64,000 bases of DNA from Piscinibacter defluvii. GTDB lineage: Bacteria; Pseudomonadota; Gammaproteobacteria; Burkholderiales; Burkholderiaceae_C. The DNA lies in assembly GCF_004011805.1 (NCBI RefSeq), contig NZ_RCHJ01000020.1, forward strand, positions 1-64,000, written 5' to 3'. Below, one piece after another: positions 14,111 to 25,950 of the stretch (position 1 is its first letter; each line of letters begins with the position of its first letter). The position numbers and the translations under genes are program-made. Below the pieces are notes generated by a model. The model was not told the DNA's origin, made no database searches, and was given only the letters and a program-made list of their open reading frames with translations.

Positions 14111-15292
14111 CTAGCGGATCCGGATCCGCGTCGCCAGCAGCCGCGTGCCGTCGGCCGACAGCACGCCGCGCGCCTCGACCTCGCGGCCGACGCTCAGGTC
14201 GGCGGCGCTGCCGTCCTGGAACTCGGTGTTGACACCGTAGGTCACGCGCACGCCGCGCAACACGAAGGTCTGCAGCGCCGGGAAGCTGGCTTCGATCGTG
14301 CCGCGCAGCTCGCCGACCTCGGCCCCGCCGTCGTCGACCTTGACGCGCGTCGCGCGCAGCACGCCGCCGCTGGCCGCGCCTTCGGCCTCGACGCGCGCGC
14401 CCAGGGCGATGCCGGACTCGTTCTCCAGCGTCGCCGTGCTCGCATCGACCGGCTGGCCGTTGATGCTGAAGCTGCGCGTCGTGGCGAACGCGGTGATCGT
14501 GCCGCGCAGCCGCGCATCGCCGCGGTCGGGCAGGCGGCGCACGCCGTCCTCGAAGGTCAGCACCTTCCAGCGCCCGCCCACCGCCGTGGTGGCGATGGTC
14601 ACGCGCACGATCAGCCCGTCGCGCAGGCCGGTGGGTGGCACGACGCCGTCGTAGTCGAGCGTCAGCGCGCCGAGCCGGAAGGTGCGCGCGCCGAGGTCCA
14701 GCCCGCTCACCGCGCCGCGCAGCTTGAACGCGGCCAGCGTGCCGCCGCGCGGCTCGATGCGCGTGGCGATCAGCCGGCCGTTGAGCCCGTAGAAGCCGTA
14801 GACCTCGACGTTGCCGCCCAGCGCCACGCTGGCCAGGCCCTCCGTGTAGCTGGCGTCGAAGGCGGTGCGGCCGCTGGCGACCAGCACCGTCTGGCCCAGC
14901 ACCGTCAGGCTGGAGCCGGCCAGATCCACCGACTGGACCGGCCCGACCAGCTCGCTGGCGAAGCGGATGCGCGTGGCGGTCGCGGTGGGCGCGCTGCTGG
15001 TGCCGCCGATCGGCCCGCTCTCCACCTCGACCAGCATGCCCAGGCGCAGCGCGTCGCGCGAACGGCTGGCGCCGCTTTCGTCCTCGACCTGCGCATTGCG
15101 GTCCTCGAACTCGATGCCGTTGACGAAGATCGAGCCGAAGCCGGTGACGGGACCGGACGCATAGGCGCCGGTGCCGCCGACGCCCACGCCGCCGCCGCAG
15201 CCGGCCACCACGGCCGCCCAGGCCGCGACGCTGGCGGCCGCCCAGCGGCACAGGCGCGCGCGCCACGAAAGTTGCAGGGTGTCGGGACTCAT
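14111..15292 (-). CDS. DUF5666 lipoprotein (second copy)
   Basis: 393 residues. The N-terminus is a lipoprotein signal ending in VVAGCGG, followed by four to five repeats of a small beta module with motifs such as GSIFVNGIEFED, FKLRGAVSGLD and LRGTITAF, characteristic of DUF5666. The protein is predicted to sit on a membrane facing the periplasm or outside. It has the same length and plan as the paralogue at 16279-17460. Its ATG overlaps the DUF6502 stop as ATGA. Function is not known. Confidence 0.85.
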   Translation of the reverse strand: MSPDTLQLSWRARLCRWAAASVAAWAAVVAGCGGGVGVGGTGAYASGPVTGFGSIFVNGIEFEDRNAQVEDESGASRSRDALRLGMLVEVESGPIGGTSSAPTATATRIRFASELVGPVQSVDLAGSSLTVLGQTVLVASGRTAFDASYTEGLASVALGGNVEVYGFYGLNGRLIATRIEPRGGTLAAFKLRGAVSGLDLGARTFRLGALTLDYDGVVPPTGLRDGLIVRVTIATTAVGGRWKVLTFEDGVRRLPDRGDARLRGTITAFATTRSFSINGQPVDASTATLENESGIALGARVEAEGAASGGVLRATRVKVDDGGAEVGELRGTIEASFPALQTFVLRGVRVTYGVNTEFQDGSAADLSVGREVEARGVLSADGTRLLATRIRIR

Positions 15293-16224
15293 GTCTTTCC
15301 TCCGTCGCGGCGCCGCCGCGGGGCGGCTGCCGGCTGCTGGTCCTGGGTCGGCGCGGTGGCCGGGGCGGCGTCCACCGGCGCCTGGTAGCTGAACAGGCCG
15401 ATGCGCACACGCTGCTCCTGCGCGACGCCGGCCTTCGCGTCCGTGTCGATCAGGCGCTCGAGCATCGGCACCAGCACATCGGTCAACGCACGCCACTGCT
15501 CGGCGATGACAGGGCGCAGCGCCTGCAAGGACTGTTCCGACAAGCCGTCGGCGAACAGCGCCTGCTCGAAATGCTGGCGCCCGTCGCCCAGCACGTTGGC
15601 CACCGCGGCGCTGAGGTGGTCGCCGACGTTGGCGCCGAGGAACTGGTCCATGCGCGCCCGGTCGCCGCGCGGCACGGCCGACTCGATCTGCAGCGCCACG
15701 TGGTCGTCGTCCTCGTCGTGGTGGGCGTAGCCCAGGCGGCGCATCTCCTCGAGCAGCGAGCGCGGGTGCATGTCGCGGGTCACCGCCTGCGCCAGCGACT
15801 CGAAGCTCGGCGCCGGCCCGAGCCGCGGCAGGCGCAGCGGGCGGCCCTGCCCGTCGCGGTACAGCGGGTCGCTGATCCAGTGCGCGAACACCTCGCTCGG
15901 GTAGGAGCGCACCCGCGGCGTGGCACGCTGCTGTGCGGCCACCAGGCGCGTGACCTCGCGCCGGTTGATGCCGGTGGCCGCGCTGACGCGGCTGACGCGG
16001 CGGTGCTCCGGCAGCGTCGGGTGCGCCGCATGGGCCGCCGCGACGAAGGCCGCGCGCACCATCTCGTCCACCGCCGCGTAGCTCAAGCCGCGCGCCACCG
16101 CCAGCTGCGCCAGCGGCACCAGCAGCGCGCGCACCGCCTCCAGCAGCGCGGGCTGCTCGCCGGGGCTCGCAGGGATGTCGCCAGGCTCGGTCACGATGGG
16201 GGGCGATGGTAGCGGGCGCTGCAT
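15289..16224 (-). CDS. DUF6502-type protein with a helix-turn-helix-like segment
   Basis: About 311 residues, no signal peptide or membrane span. The N-terminal third contains an amphipathic stretch resembling a DNA-binding helix-turn-helix (VSRVSAATGINRREVTRLV). The rest is helical and acidic (HHDEDDDH near residue 170), ending in a Pro/Ala/Arg tail. I recognise the DUF6502 pattern, which in Burkholderiales often neighbours DUF5666 genes. ATG at 16222-16224 lacks a clear ribosome site; a GTG ten codons downstream is an alternative start. It could regulate the palindrome-bearing promoter upstream, by inference only. Confidence 0.7.
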   Translation of the reverse strand: MQRPLPSPPIVTEPGDIPASPGEQPALLEAVRALLVPLAQLAVARGLSYAAVDEMVRAAFVAAAHAAHPTLPEHRRVSRVSAATGINRREVTRLVAAQQRATPRVRSYPSEVFAHWISDPLYRDGQGRPLRLPRLGPAPSFESLAQAVTRDMHPRSLLEEMRRLGYAHHDEDDDHVALQIESAVPRGDRARMDQFLGANVGDHLSAAVANVLGDGRQHFEQALFADGLSEQSLQALRPVIAEQWRALTDVLVPMLERLIDTDAKAGVAQEQRVRIGLFSYQAPVDAAPATAPTQDQQPAAAPRRRRDGGKT

Positions 16225-16278
16225 GCACGAAGGGCGGAGCGCCTCGCGGCGCCCCGCCCCGTCACGCACCGGTTGTGC

Positions 16279-17460
16279 TCAGTCCTCGAACTCGATCAGC
16301 ACCGCGGTCAGCGTGCTGCGGTCGGTCGACAGCCGGCCCTTGACCTCGACCTGCACGCCGTCGGCCAGGTCGGCCTCGGCGCCGTCCTTGAAGATCAGCG
16401 TGCCGGAGTAGTCGACCGTCACGCCGCGCAGCACGAAGGTCTTCGCCTCGGTGTTCAGGTCGCCGACCGTGCCGTGCAGCTCGATGCCGCGGATCGCGTC
16501 GTCGTCCTCGTCGAGCACCTTCACGCGGGTGGCGATCACGGTGCCGTCCTTGGCGGTGCCACGCACCTCGACCCGCGCGCCGGCCGTCACCGGGCCGTCG
16601 TCGATGCGCGCCGCGCTGGCGTTCACCGGCACGCCGTTGACCTCGAAGTGCGTCTCGTCGGTCAGGTCGGTCACCGTGCCGCGCAGGCGGGCCACGTCGT
16701 GGTCCTCGACCTTGCGCACGCCGCTGCGGATGCTCACCGCGACCCACTTGCCCTCGACCTGCGTGGTCTGCAGGCGCACGCGCACCCGCAGGCCGTCGTC
16801 GAACAGCGCCGGCAGATCGGTCACGCCGGCGTAGGAGATCAGCGCGTCGCCGATCTTGAAGGTCTGGGCCGTGGTGTCGAGTTCGGCGACCACGCCGCGC
16901 AACTTGAACAGCAGCGCGTTGTCCTTGTCCTCGATGCGGGTGGCCACGTAATGGCCGGTGCTCGCGTCCATCAGCGCATGCACCTCGACCACCAGGCCGG
17001 CCCAGGCCTGCGGATCGGCGGGCAGCGAATCGTCGACCACCGTCTCGGGCCGCAGCTCCACGGTCTGGCCCAGCACGACGAGGCTGGTGCTGTCGCTGGC
17101 GACGCTGGCCACCGGGCCGACGATCTCGCTGCCGAAGCGGATGCGCAGCGCCTTGGCGCGGCCGGTGCTGTCGTCGATCGCCCCGCCCTCGATCTCGACC
17201 ATGGTGCCGAGTTGCAGGTCGTCGCTGCCACCGCGCTCGCCGTCCTCGTTCTCGATCTCGGCGCCGCTGTCGTCGAAGCGCACGCCGTCGACGATGATCG
17301 ATCCGAAGCCGCTGATCGGCCCGGAGGCGAAGGTGGTCGCGGTGGTGCCGTCGCTGCTGCTGCTCCCGCCACCGCCGCAGGCCGCCATCAGCGCGGCAGC
17401 CAGCACCGCCACCACGCCGCCCAGGCCCCAGCGACGGGCCTTGATCCAGGGTTGATTCAT
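16279..17460 (-). CDS. DUF5666 lipoprotein (first copy)
   Basis: 393 residues with a lipobox-type signal (ALMAACGGGG) and repeated beta modules (GSIIVDGVRFDD, FKLRGVVAELD, LRGTVTDLTD, FVLRGVTVDYS). It is richer in Asp/Glu than its paralogue at 14111-15292. The start ATG at 17458-17460 has AAGGAG six bases before it. It is the first gene of the DUF5666-DUF6502-DUF5666 run and is served by the promoter at 17519-17547. Function is unknown. Confidence 0.85.
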   Translation of the reverse strand: MNQPWIKARRWGLGGVVAVLAAALMAACGGGGSSSSDGTTATTFASGPISGFGSIIVDGVRFDDSGAEIENEDGERGGSDDLQLGTMVEIEGGAIDDSTGRAKALRIRFGSEIVGPVASVASDSTSLVVLGQTVELRPETVVDDSLPADPQAWAGLVVEVHALMDASTGHYVATRIEDKDNALLFKLRGVVAELDTTAQTFKIGDALISYAGVTDLPALFDDGLRVRVRLQTTQVEGKWVAVSIRSGVRKVEDHDVARLRGTVTDLTDETHFEVNGVPVNASAARIDDGPVTAGARVEVRGTAKDGTVIATRVKVLDEDDDAIRGIELHGTVGDLNTEAKTFVLRGVTVDYSGTLIFKDGAEADLADGVQVEVKGRLSTDRSTLTAVLIEFED

Positions 17461-17518
17461 CGCTACTCCTTGTCCGGTTGATGCATCCCGGCGCCGGCGG
17501 CGCCATGGCATGGGTCGG

Positions 17519-17547
17519 ACTATAAATGTGCGTTACGCACATTTCAA
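17519..17547 (-). promoter_or_regulatory. Sigma-70 promoter of the DUF5666 run
   Basis: On the minus strand TTGAAA (17542-17547) and TATAGT (17519-17524) are separated by exactly 17 bases, close to consensus. The predicted start near 17511 leaves a leader of about 50 bases before the ATG at 17460. Confidence 0.85.
17524..17544. promoter_or_regulatory. 21-bp palindrome filling the promoter spacer (operator)
   Basis: The arms AAATGTGCGT and ACGCACATTT are perfect inverted repeats around a single central T. The palindrome spans the whole -35/-10 spacer, so a bound dimer would sit between the two elements. The only DNA-binding candidate nearby is the DUF6502 protein. Confidence 0.8.
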
Positions 17548-17607
17548 CACCCGAACGCACGAAGGCGTAACCGGCCGTGTGGCCGGGTCGTCATCGGTGG
17601 GAGGGGT

Positions 17608-17973
17608 TCAGCGCGCCGCGACCGGGCCGCTGCGCCAGGGCGCCAGGCTCACGCTGCAGTCGGGGCTGCGGTAGCAGATGGTCGCGCGGGCGAGTTGCTC
17701 GACGAAGGCCGTCTCGCTCGGCGGGCTTCCGAGTTCCACCACCCAGCGGCGCCGCGGATCGAGCGGGAAGGCGGTGCCGTGCACCACGGCGCGCACCGCC
17801 GGCGCCGGCGCCGGCGCCGGCTCGGCCGCGGCGGTCGGCCCGGCTTCGGCCAGGCACACCAGGCGCAGCGCGTCCTCCGACAGGCCGCACAGCCAGTGGG
17901 TCTCGGCCTGGGCAGCCGGCGCGGACAGGGCGGCCGCAGCGGCGGCCAGGGCGGCAACGAGGTGGCGATGCAT
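17608..17973 (-). CDS. Small secreted protein of unknown function
   Basis: 121 residues from ATG at 17971-17973, with GGGAG six bases upstream. A typical signal peptide ends near SAPAAQA. The mature part has four Cys (one pair in the first 20 residues, one near the end), an Ala/Pro linker, and a short domain with RRRWVVELGSP. No family is recognised. It lies between apbE and the DUF5666 run on the same strand, separated from apbE by a strong hairpin. Confidence 0.6.
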   Translation of the reverse strand: MHRHLVAALAAAAAALSAPAAQAETHWLCGLSEDALRLVCLAEAGPTAAAEPAPAPAPAVRAVVHGTAFPLDPRRRWVVELGSPPSETAFVEQLARATICYRSPDCSVSLAPWRSGPVAAR

Positions 17974-18000
17974 GGCGTCTCCCGACGCCTTTGTTTCGGC

Positions 18001-18029
18001 CGCGCCGGGCAACGCTTGAGCCCGGCGCG
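18001..18029 (-). terminator. Strong GC hairpin between apbE and the small secreted protein
   Basis: A perfect 10-bp stem (18001-18010 with 18020-18029) has a 9-base loop. It lies 35 bases past the apbE stop. There is no U-tract on either strand, so it is only a possible terminator or mRNA-stabilising structure. Confidence 0.35.
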
Positions 18030-18063
18030 CGTGAGCCCCGCCACACCGGGCAGGCGCCCGCGT

Positions 18064-19086
18064 TCAGACGATGCGCAGATCCCGCTGCACCGCCTCGTCG
18101 ACGAAGGTCAGCCGCTGCGCCAGCCGGCCGTGCGCCCGGGCCCGCCCGTCGGCGCCGACCACCAGCACCTGGTCGAGCCCGAGCCGGGCGGCCAGCGCCT
18201 GCCAGCGCGCCGGCCCGGCCACGAGCAGCGCGGTGGCGGCGGCGTCGGCCCAGGCAGCCGAGGCATGGACCACGGTGACGCTGGCCAGCGCCTGGGCCGG
18301 CTGCGCCGCCGCCGGATCGAGCACATGGGTGGCGAGCCGGCCGTCGGGCAGGCGGCGCCAGCGCTCGTAGGTGCCCGAGGTCACCACCGCCTCGCGGCCG
18401 TGGGTCTGCAGCGTGGCCAGCAGGCCGGCGCCGAAGGGGTTGCGCAGGCCGATGCGCCAGGGCCCGTCCGCGCCCTGACCGAACGCGGCCAGGTTGCCGC
18501 CCAGGTCGAGCAGCGCGTCGCGCACGCCCTGGCGCTGCAGCGTGTCGAGCGCCTCGTCGAGCGCCCAGCCCTTGGCGATGCCGCCCAGGTCGAGCTGCAG
18601 CGCGGGGTGTGTGCTGCGCACCCGGCCGGCGCGCCACTCGAGCAGCGCGAGCGACGGCGGCGCCGCGCGCCAGCGCTGCAGCCAGGCGGCCGCCGGCGCG
18701 GGCCGTTCGTCGAGCCGGTCGGCGTGGAAGCCCCAGGCCCCGACCAGCGCCCCGAGCCCGGCGTTGAACAGCCCGGCACTGTCGCGCTCGGCCCGTTGCG
18801 CCAGGCGCAGCAGCGCCGCCAGATCGGCCGGCGGTTCGGCCCAGCGGCCGGCGCGCAGGGCATCGTTGACACGCCCCAGCGTGCCGGGCTTCCAGGCGTT
18901 CCACTGCGCGTTCAGTTCGCCCAGGCGCGCCCAGCAGGACAGCGCGCCGGCGACCGGCCGCGGTGCGAGCAGCTGGCACGGCGAGCCGAACAGCTCGCGT
19001 GTCTCGCGCACCAGGCCTTCGGCCTGCACCCGCCAGGGCGCGGCCAGCGCGGCAGCGAGCAGGCTCCGGCGCGAGGGGCCGCCCAT
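18064..19086 (-). CDS. apbE: FAD:protein FMN transferase (ApbE family)
   Basis: 340 residues with a Tat/Sec-like N-terminus (MGGPSRRSLLAAALAAP). ApbE enzymes split FAD and attach FMN to a Thr/Ser of target proteins in the periplasm. Visible motifs are DLGGIAKGWALDEAL, LDLGGNLAAFG and VVTSGTYERW, and the later HVLDPAAAQPAQAL; the Mg-binding DAAATAL segment is present. It starts 7 bases after the hybrid-kinase stop and is the last gene of the run starting at 24475. No target with a flavinylation domain is recognised in the window. Confidence 0.9.
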   Translation of the reverse strand: MGGPSRRSLLAAALAAPWRVQAEGLVRETRELFGSPCQLLAPRPVAGALSCWARLGELNAQWNAWKPGTLGRVNDALRAGRWAEPPADLAALLRLAQRAERDSAGLFNAGLGALVGAWGFHADRLDERPAPAAAWLQRWRAAPPSLALLEWRAGRVRSTHPALQLDLGGIAKGWALDEALDTLQRQGVRDALLDLGGNLAAFGQGADGPWRIGLRNPFGAGLLATLQTHGREAVVTSGTYERWRRLPDGRLATHVLDPAAAQPAQALASVTVVHASAAWADAAATALLVAGPARWQALAARLGLDQVLVVGADGRARAHGRLAQRLTFVDEAVQRDLRIV

Positions 19087-19093
19087 CGTGTGC

Positions 19094-21481
<2,388 letters not shown>

Positions 21482-21500
21482 GTCGACGCGGGTGCGGCAC

Positions 21501-22694
21501 TCACGACGGCCGCAGCCGCGCCACGCCGCCGAAGCTGCCGACCCAGCGCGTGCCGTCGCGCGCGGTGGCCAGCGAGAACACCGCGTTGTCGAACAGCCCG
21601 TCGTGCGTGGTCAGCACCTCGAAGCGGCCGCCGGTGAGCCTGGCCAGGCCGTTGTTGGTGCCGATCCAGAGCTGGCCCTGCGGGTCGACGTGCAGCGCGA
21701 ACACATGGTTGCCGGGCAGCCCTTCGGCCACCGTGTACTGGGTCCAGGTCGTGCCGTCGAAACGCGACAGCCCGCCGCCCCAGGTGCCGGCCCACACCAC
21801 GCCCTCCCGGTCCACCGCCAGCGAGACGATGTAGTTCGGGTTGTAGGCCACGTCCACCTCGGACAGCCCCATCTCCTGCTTCTGCTTCGCGTGGTGCTCG
21901 CTGACCTTGGCCGGGTCGTTCCTGAACGCGATCTGGTCCTTCACCTTGGCGTAGGGCGCCCCCAGGCCGTCGGCGTGTTTCCAGTGCTGCCAGCGGCCCT
22001 CGAAGAAGCGCGCCAGGCCGCCCTCGGTGGCCAGCCAGACCTCGCCGCGCGGGCCTTCGGCCAGGCCGTAGACCCAGTCGTTGGGCAGCCCGCCGCGCGT
22101 GCTGTCGACGGTGTGCAGCTCCCACTTCGAGCGCTCGTCGAGCGCACCGCCCCTGACGCGGTTCACGCCCGACCAGGTGGCGATCCAGACATCGCCGTCG
22201 CGGGTCTTCAGCAGGTCGTAGACGAAGGCGTCACCCAGGCCGTCGGGGATGTTGTAGGTGCGCAGCTTCTGCGTGGCCGGGTCGAGCAGCGCGAGGCCGC
22301 CGCCGTAGGTGCCCAGCGCGATGCGATCGCCCAGCCGGCCGACGTAGAACACGCCGTTGGACAGCAGCCCGGCGCCGGTGTCGTAGAGCTTGTACTCGTC
22401 GCTGCGGGTGTCGTAGCGCACCGCGCCGCCGGAGGTGCCGACCCAGACCACGTCGCCGTCGACGAAGATGCGCTTGACGTTCTTGTTGCCGACGCGGAAG
22501 TGGGTGAACTTCTGCGCCGTGTCGGCCCCGACCTTGCCTTCGCGCTGCGGGCCGGCGGGCGCGCTGGCGGCGACCTGCGGCGCGGGCACCGGCGCGGCAC
22601 TGCCGCCCTGCTGCCGGCCGAGCTGGTAGGCGCCGGCCAGCGCCGCGCCGAGTGCGATCAGCGCGAGGCCGGCGAGCTTGAACGGGAAGGCCAT
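21501..22694 (-). CDS. Membrane-anchored seven-bladed propeller (two-component-regulator propeller repeats)
   Basis: 397 residues with an uncleaved N-terminal helix (about 5-25) and a large periplasmic domain. Seven blade motifs of the form W-x-G/A-T/S-x-x-G can be counted ([55 protein letters not shown]), the Reg_prop pattern. Such propellers normally form the sensor part of hybrid kinases; here it is a separate gene just before the hybrid kinase. ATG at 22692-22694 has GAGGA eight bases upstream. Paralogue of the next gene upstream. Confidence 0.88.
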   Translation of the reverse strand: MAFPFKLAGLALIALGAALAGAYQLGRQQGGSAAPVPAPQVAASAPAGPQREGKVGADTAQKFTHFRVGNKNVKRIFVDGDVVWVGTSGGAVRYDTRSDEYKLYDTGAGLLSNGVFYVGRLGDRIALGTYGGGLALLDPATQKLRTYNIPDGLGDAFVYDLLKTRDGDVWIATWSGVNRVRGGALDERSKWELHTVDSTRGGLPNDWVYGLAEGPRGEVWLATEGGLARFFEGRWQHWKHADGLGAPYAKVKDQIAFRNDPAKVSEHHAKQKQEMGLSEVDVAYNPNYIVSLAVDREGVVWAGTWGGGLSRFDGTTWTQYTVAEGLPGNHVFALHVDPQGQLWIGTNNGLARLTGGRFEVLTTHDGLFDNAVFSLATARDGTRWVGSFGGVARLRPS

Positions 22695-22713
22695 GGACAG
22701 TCCTCGCATGGGG

Positions 22714-23757
22714 TCAACGAGCGATGCGCACCACGCCGCGGCGTGTGCCCACCCAGACGCTGCCGCCGGGCGCGACGGCGAGCGCGTAGACGTTGCGGTC
22801 GAGCAGGCCCTCCTTCGGGCCGAAGCTCTGCCAGGTCTTGCCGTCCCAGCGCGAGACGCCCTGGTTGGTGCCGAACCAGAGCGCGCCCTCGTCGTCCTGC
22901 GCCAGGCTGTAGACGATGTTGCCGGCCAGGCCGTCGGCCGCGGTGAGGTTGCTCCAGCCCTTGCCGTCCCAGCGCGAGGCGCCGCCGCCCCAGGTGCCGG
23001 CCCAGATGCCGCCGTCGCGCGCGGCCAGCATCGCGAACACGTAGTTCGGGTTGTAGCTGCCGGGTCCGTCGGCGCCGACCGTGAGGTCGTGGCGCGACCG
23101 GGTGCCGAGGCCGGTGTTGGTGGAGATCGGCAGCTTGTCGCCGTTGGGCGCGCCGAGGCCGTCCTGGTGGGTCCACGAGGTCCAGCGCCGGCCGTCGAAC
23201 ATCGTCACGCCGCCTTCGGTGCCGAACCAGACCCGGTCGCGCGCATCCACCGCGATGCCGTAGACCCACTCGTTGACCAGTTCCTTCACGTAGGTGCGGA
23301 ACTTGCCCGTGCGGGCCTCGACCTTGTTGACGCCGGCCCAGGTGCCGATCCAGAAGTCGCCGTTCCTCTGCTGCGCGAAGGCGTAGATCCAGTAGTCGGC
23401 CAGGCCGTGCATCGGGAAGAAGGTCTTCCACTGGCCGTCCTTGTAGCGCGAGGCGCCGCCGGCGTTGGTGCCGAACCACTTGTTTCCCCGCCGGTCCAGC
23501 CCGATCGCGAACACGTACTCGTTGGCCAGGCCCTCCTTGCGCGTGAAGGTCTGGCGCAGCTTGCCGTCGGCCAGCGCCACCTCGTGCACGCCGGCCGAGG
23601 TGCCGACCCACAGCGCGCCACGTGCCGGCTCGACCGTCAGCGCCCGCACGTACACGGCCGGGCCGACCTCGAAGCTCTCTTGCACGCGCCAGGCGCGCTG
23701 GGCCTGGGCGAGCGGGGCCGCGAGCAGCAGCATCAGCGCGAACAGGAGGCGGCTCAT
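22714..23757 (-). CDS. Secreted seven-bladed propeller (two-component-regulator propeller repeats)
   Basis: 347 residues with a cleavable signal peptide ending LAQAQ. Seven blades are marked by [49 protein letters not shown] and VWVGTRRG, filling the whole mature protein. It is predicted to be soluble in the periplasm. The start overlaps the cytochrome stop as ATGA. The likely role is ligand or partner sensing for the kinase encoded two genes on. The ligand is unknown; the cytochrome neighbour hints at redox or haem. Confidence 0.88.
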   Translation of the reverse strand: MSRLLFALMLLLAAPLAQAQRAWRVQESFEVGPAVYVRALTVEPARGALWVGTSAGVHEVALADGKLRQTFTRKEGLANEYVFAIGLDRRGNKWFGTNAGGASRYKDGQWKTFFPMHGLADYWIYAFAQQRNGDFWIGTWAGVNKVEARTGKFRTYVKELVNEWVYGIAVDARDRVWFGTEGGVTMFDGRRWTSWTHQDGLGAPNGDKLPISTNTGLGTRSRHDLTVGADGPGSYNPNYVFAMLAARDGGIWAGTWGGGASRWDGKGWSNLTAADGLAGNIVYSLAQDDEGALWFGTNQGVSRWDGKTWQSFGPKEGLLDRNVYALAVAPGGSVWVGTRRGVVRIAR

Positions 23758-24047
23758 CGCATCGTCCTCAGGTGCGAGACGATGTCGAGGATCTCGCGGT
23801 CGCGCAGCACGCCCTGGTAGGCCGGCATGGCGCCGCGGCCGCTGCGGATGGCCTCGAGCAGCACCGGGTCGGGCTTGAACAGCACGCCGGGCCGTGCGAA
23901 GTCCGGCGCGGTGGGCATCACCGGTCGGCCGCTGCCGCCATGGCAGTTCGCGCAATGGCGCTGGTAGAGGTCGGCGCCGCGCAGCACGTCGGCAGCCTGG
24001 GCGCTGCCGAGCCCGGCCAGCAGCGCGGCGGCCAGCACGAACCTCAC
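23754..24047 (-). CDS. Small monohaem cytochrome c
   Basis: 97 residues from a GTG start that overlaps the Sel1-protein stop as GTGA. A signal peptide ends near SAQA; the mature part has one haem site, CANCH, and a candidate Met ligand in RGAMPAYQG, giving a class I cytochrome c of about 78 residues. It is predicted to be periplasmic and to carry single electrons. Its position between a Sel1 protein and the propeller sensors suggests it could feed a redox signal to them. Confidence 0.9.
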   Translation of the reverse strand: MRFVLAAALLAGLGSAQAADVLRGADLYQRHCANCHGGSGRPVMPTAPDFARPGVLFKPDPVLLEAIRSGRGAMPAYQGVLRDREILDIVSHLRTMR

Positions 24048-24475
24048 GGCCGGGCCCCCGAGGCAGCCGGCCCGAGCTGCCGCAGCGCCTGCGCCGCGCC
24101 GGCATGGCCGAGCGCCGCCGCTTTCGAGAAATGCTCGCGCGCGGCCTTCTCATCTTTGGCAATGCCCCGGCCGGTCTGCAGCAGGTTTGCCAGCCCGGCG
24201 TGGCCTTCGGCGTCGCCCTGCTCGGCGGCCTGGCGGTACAGCCGCGCGGCCTCCTCTGGGAAATCGCCGCGGTCGAGGATGAAGGCGAGCAGCACCTGCG
24301 AGGGCGCATGGCCGGCCTGCGCCGCCGGGCGCAGCGCGGCCATCGCCGCGACCACGTCGCCGCGCCGGTAGGCGGCCACGCCACGCTCGTGGTCATCGGC
24401 CGGCGCCGCGGCGGCCCAGGCCGCCGCGCACCACATCGCCGCGCTCAACCAGGTCGCTCCGACTGCCCTGCGCAT
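24044..24475 (-). CDS. Sel1-repeat secreted protein
   Basis: 143 residues with a signal peptide (cleavage near AWAAAAPA) and about three Sel1-like repeats (VLLAFILDRGDF, EGHAGLANLLQTGRGI, GHAGAAQALRQLG). Sel1 solenoids act as protein-binding scaffolds. I chose ATG at 24473-24475, which has AAGGAGG five bases upstream; an in-frame ATG 17 codons earlier would run across the sigma-54 promoter at 24510-24525. First gene of the Sel1-cytochrome-propeller-propeller-kinase-apbE run. Confidence 0.8.
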   Translation of the reverse strand: MRRAVGATWLSAAMWCAAAWAAAAPADDHERGVAAYRRGDVVAAMAALRPAAQAGHAPSQVLLAFILDRGDFPEEAARLYRQAAEQGDAEGHAGLANLLQTGRGIAKDEKAAREHFSKAAALGHAGAAQALRQLGPAASGARP

Positions 24476-24509
24476 CCGCCCTCCTTCGCTGTGTACGCGG
24501 GGGCCGTAC

Positions 24510-24525
24510 TGCCAATTCCGTGCCA
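24510..24525 (-). promoter_or_regulatory. Sigma-54 promoter of the Sel1/cytochrome/propeller/kinase/apbE run
   Basis: Minus strand TGGCACGGAATTGGCA carries the invariant GG and GC ten bases apart and a perfect -24 box; only one base of TTGCA differs. The predicted start near 24499 leaves a 24-base leader with AAGGAGG. The sigma-54 activator gene ends 26 bases upstream. Confidence 0.75.
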
Positions 24526-24550
24526 CGCGACACGCTTCTCTCGCGCCGTC

Positions 24551-25945
<1,395 letters not shown>

Positions 25946-25950
25946 CGGGT

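Noticed and set aside
18011-18026. Sigma-54-like GG/GC pair in the gap after apbE (GGGCTCAAGCGTTGCC, minus)
   Set aside because: The -24 box is poor and the bases are part of the perfect hairpin 18001-18029, which explains them.
24476-24526. Longer start (ATG 24524-24526) for the Sel1 gene
   Set aside because: It would cross a sigma-54 promoter and skip the strong AAGGAGG before ATG 24475; the extra residues break the signal peptide.
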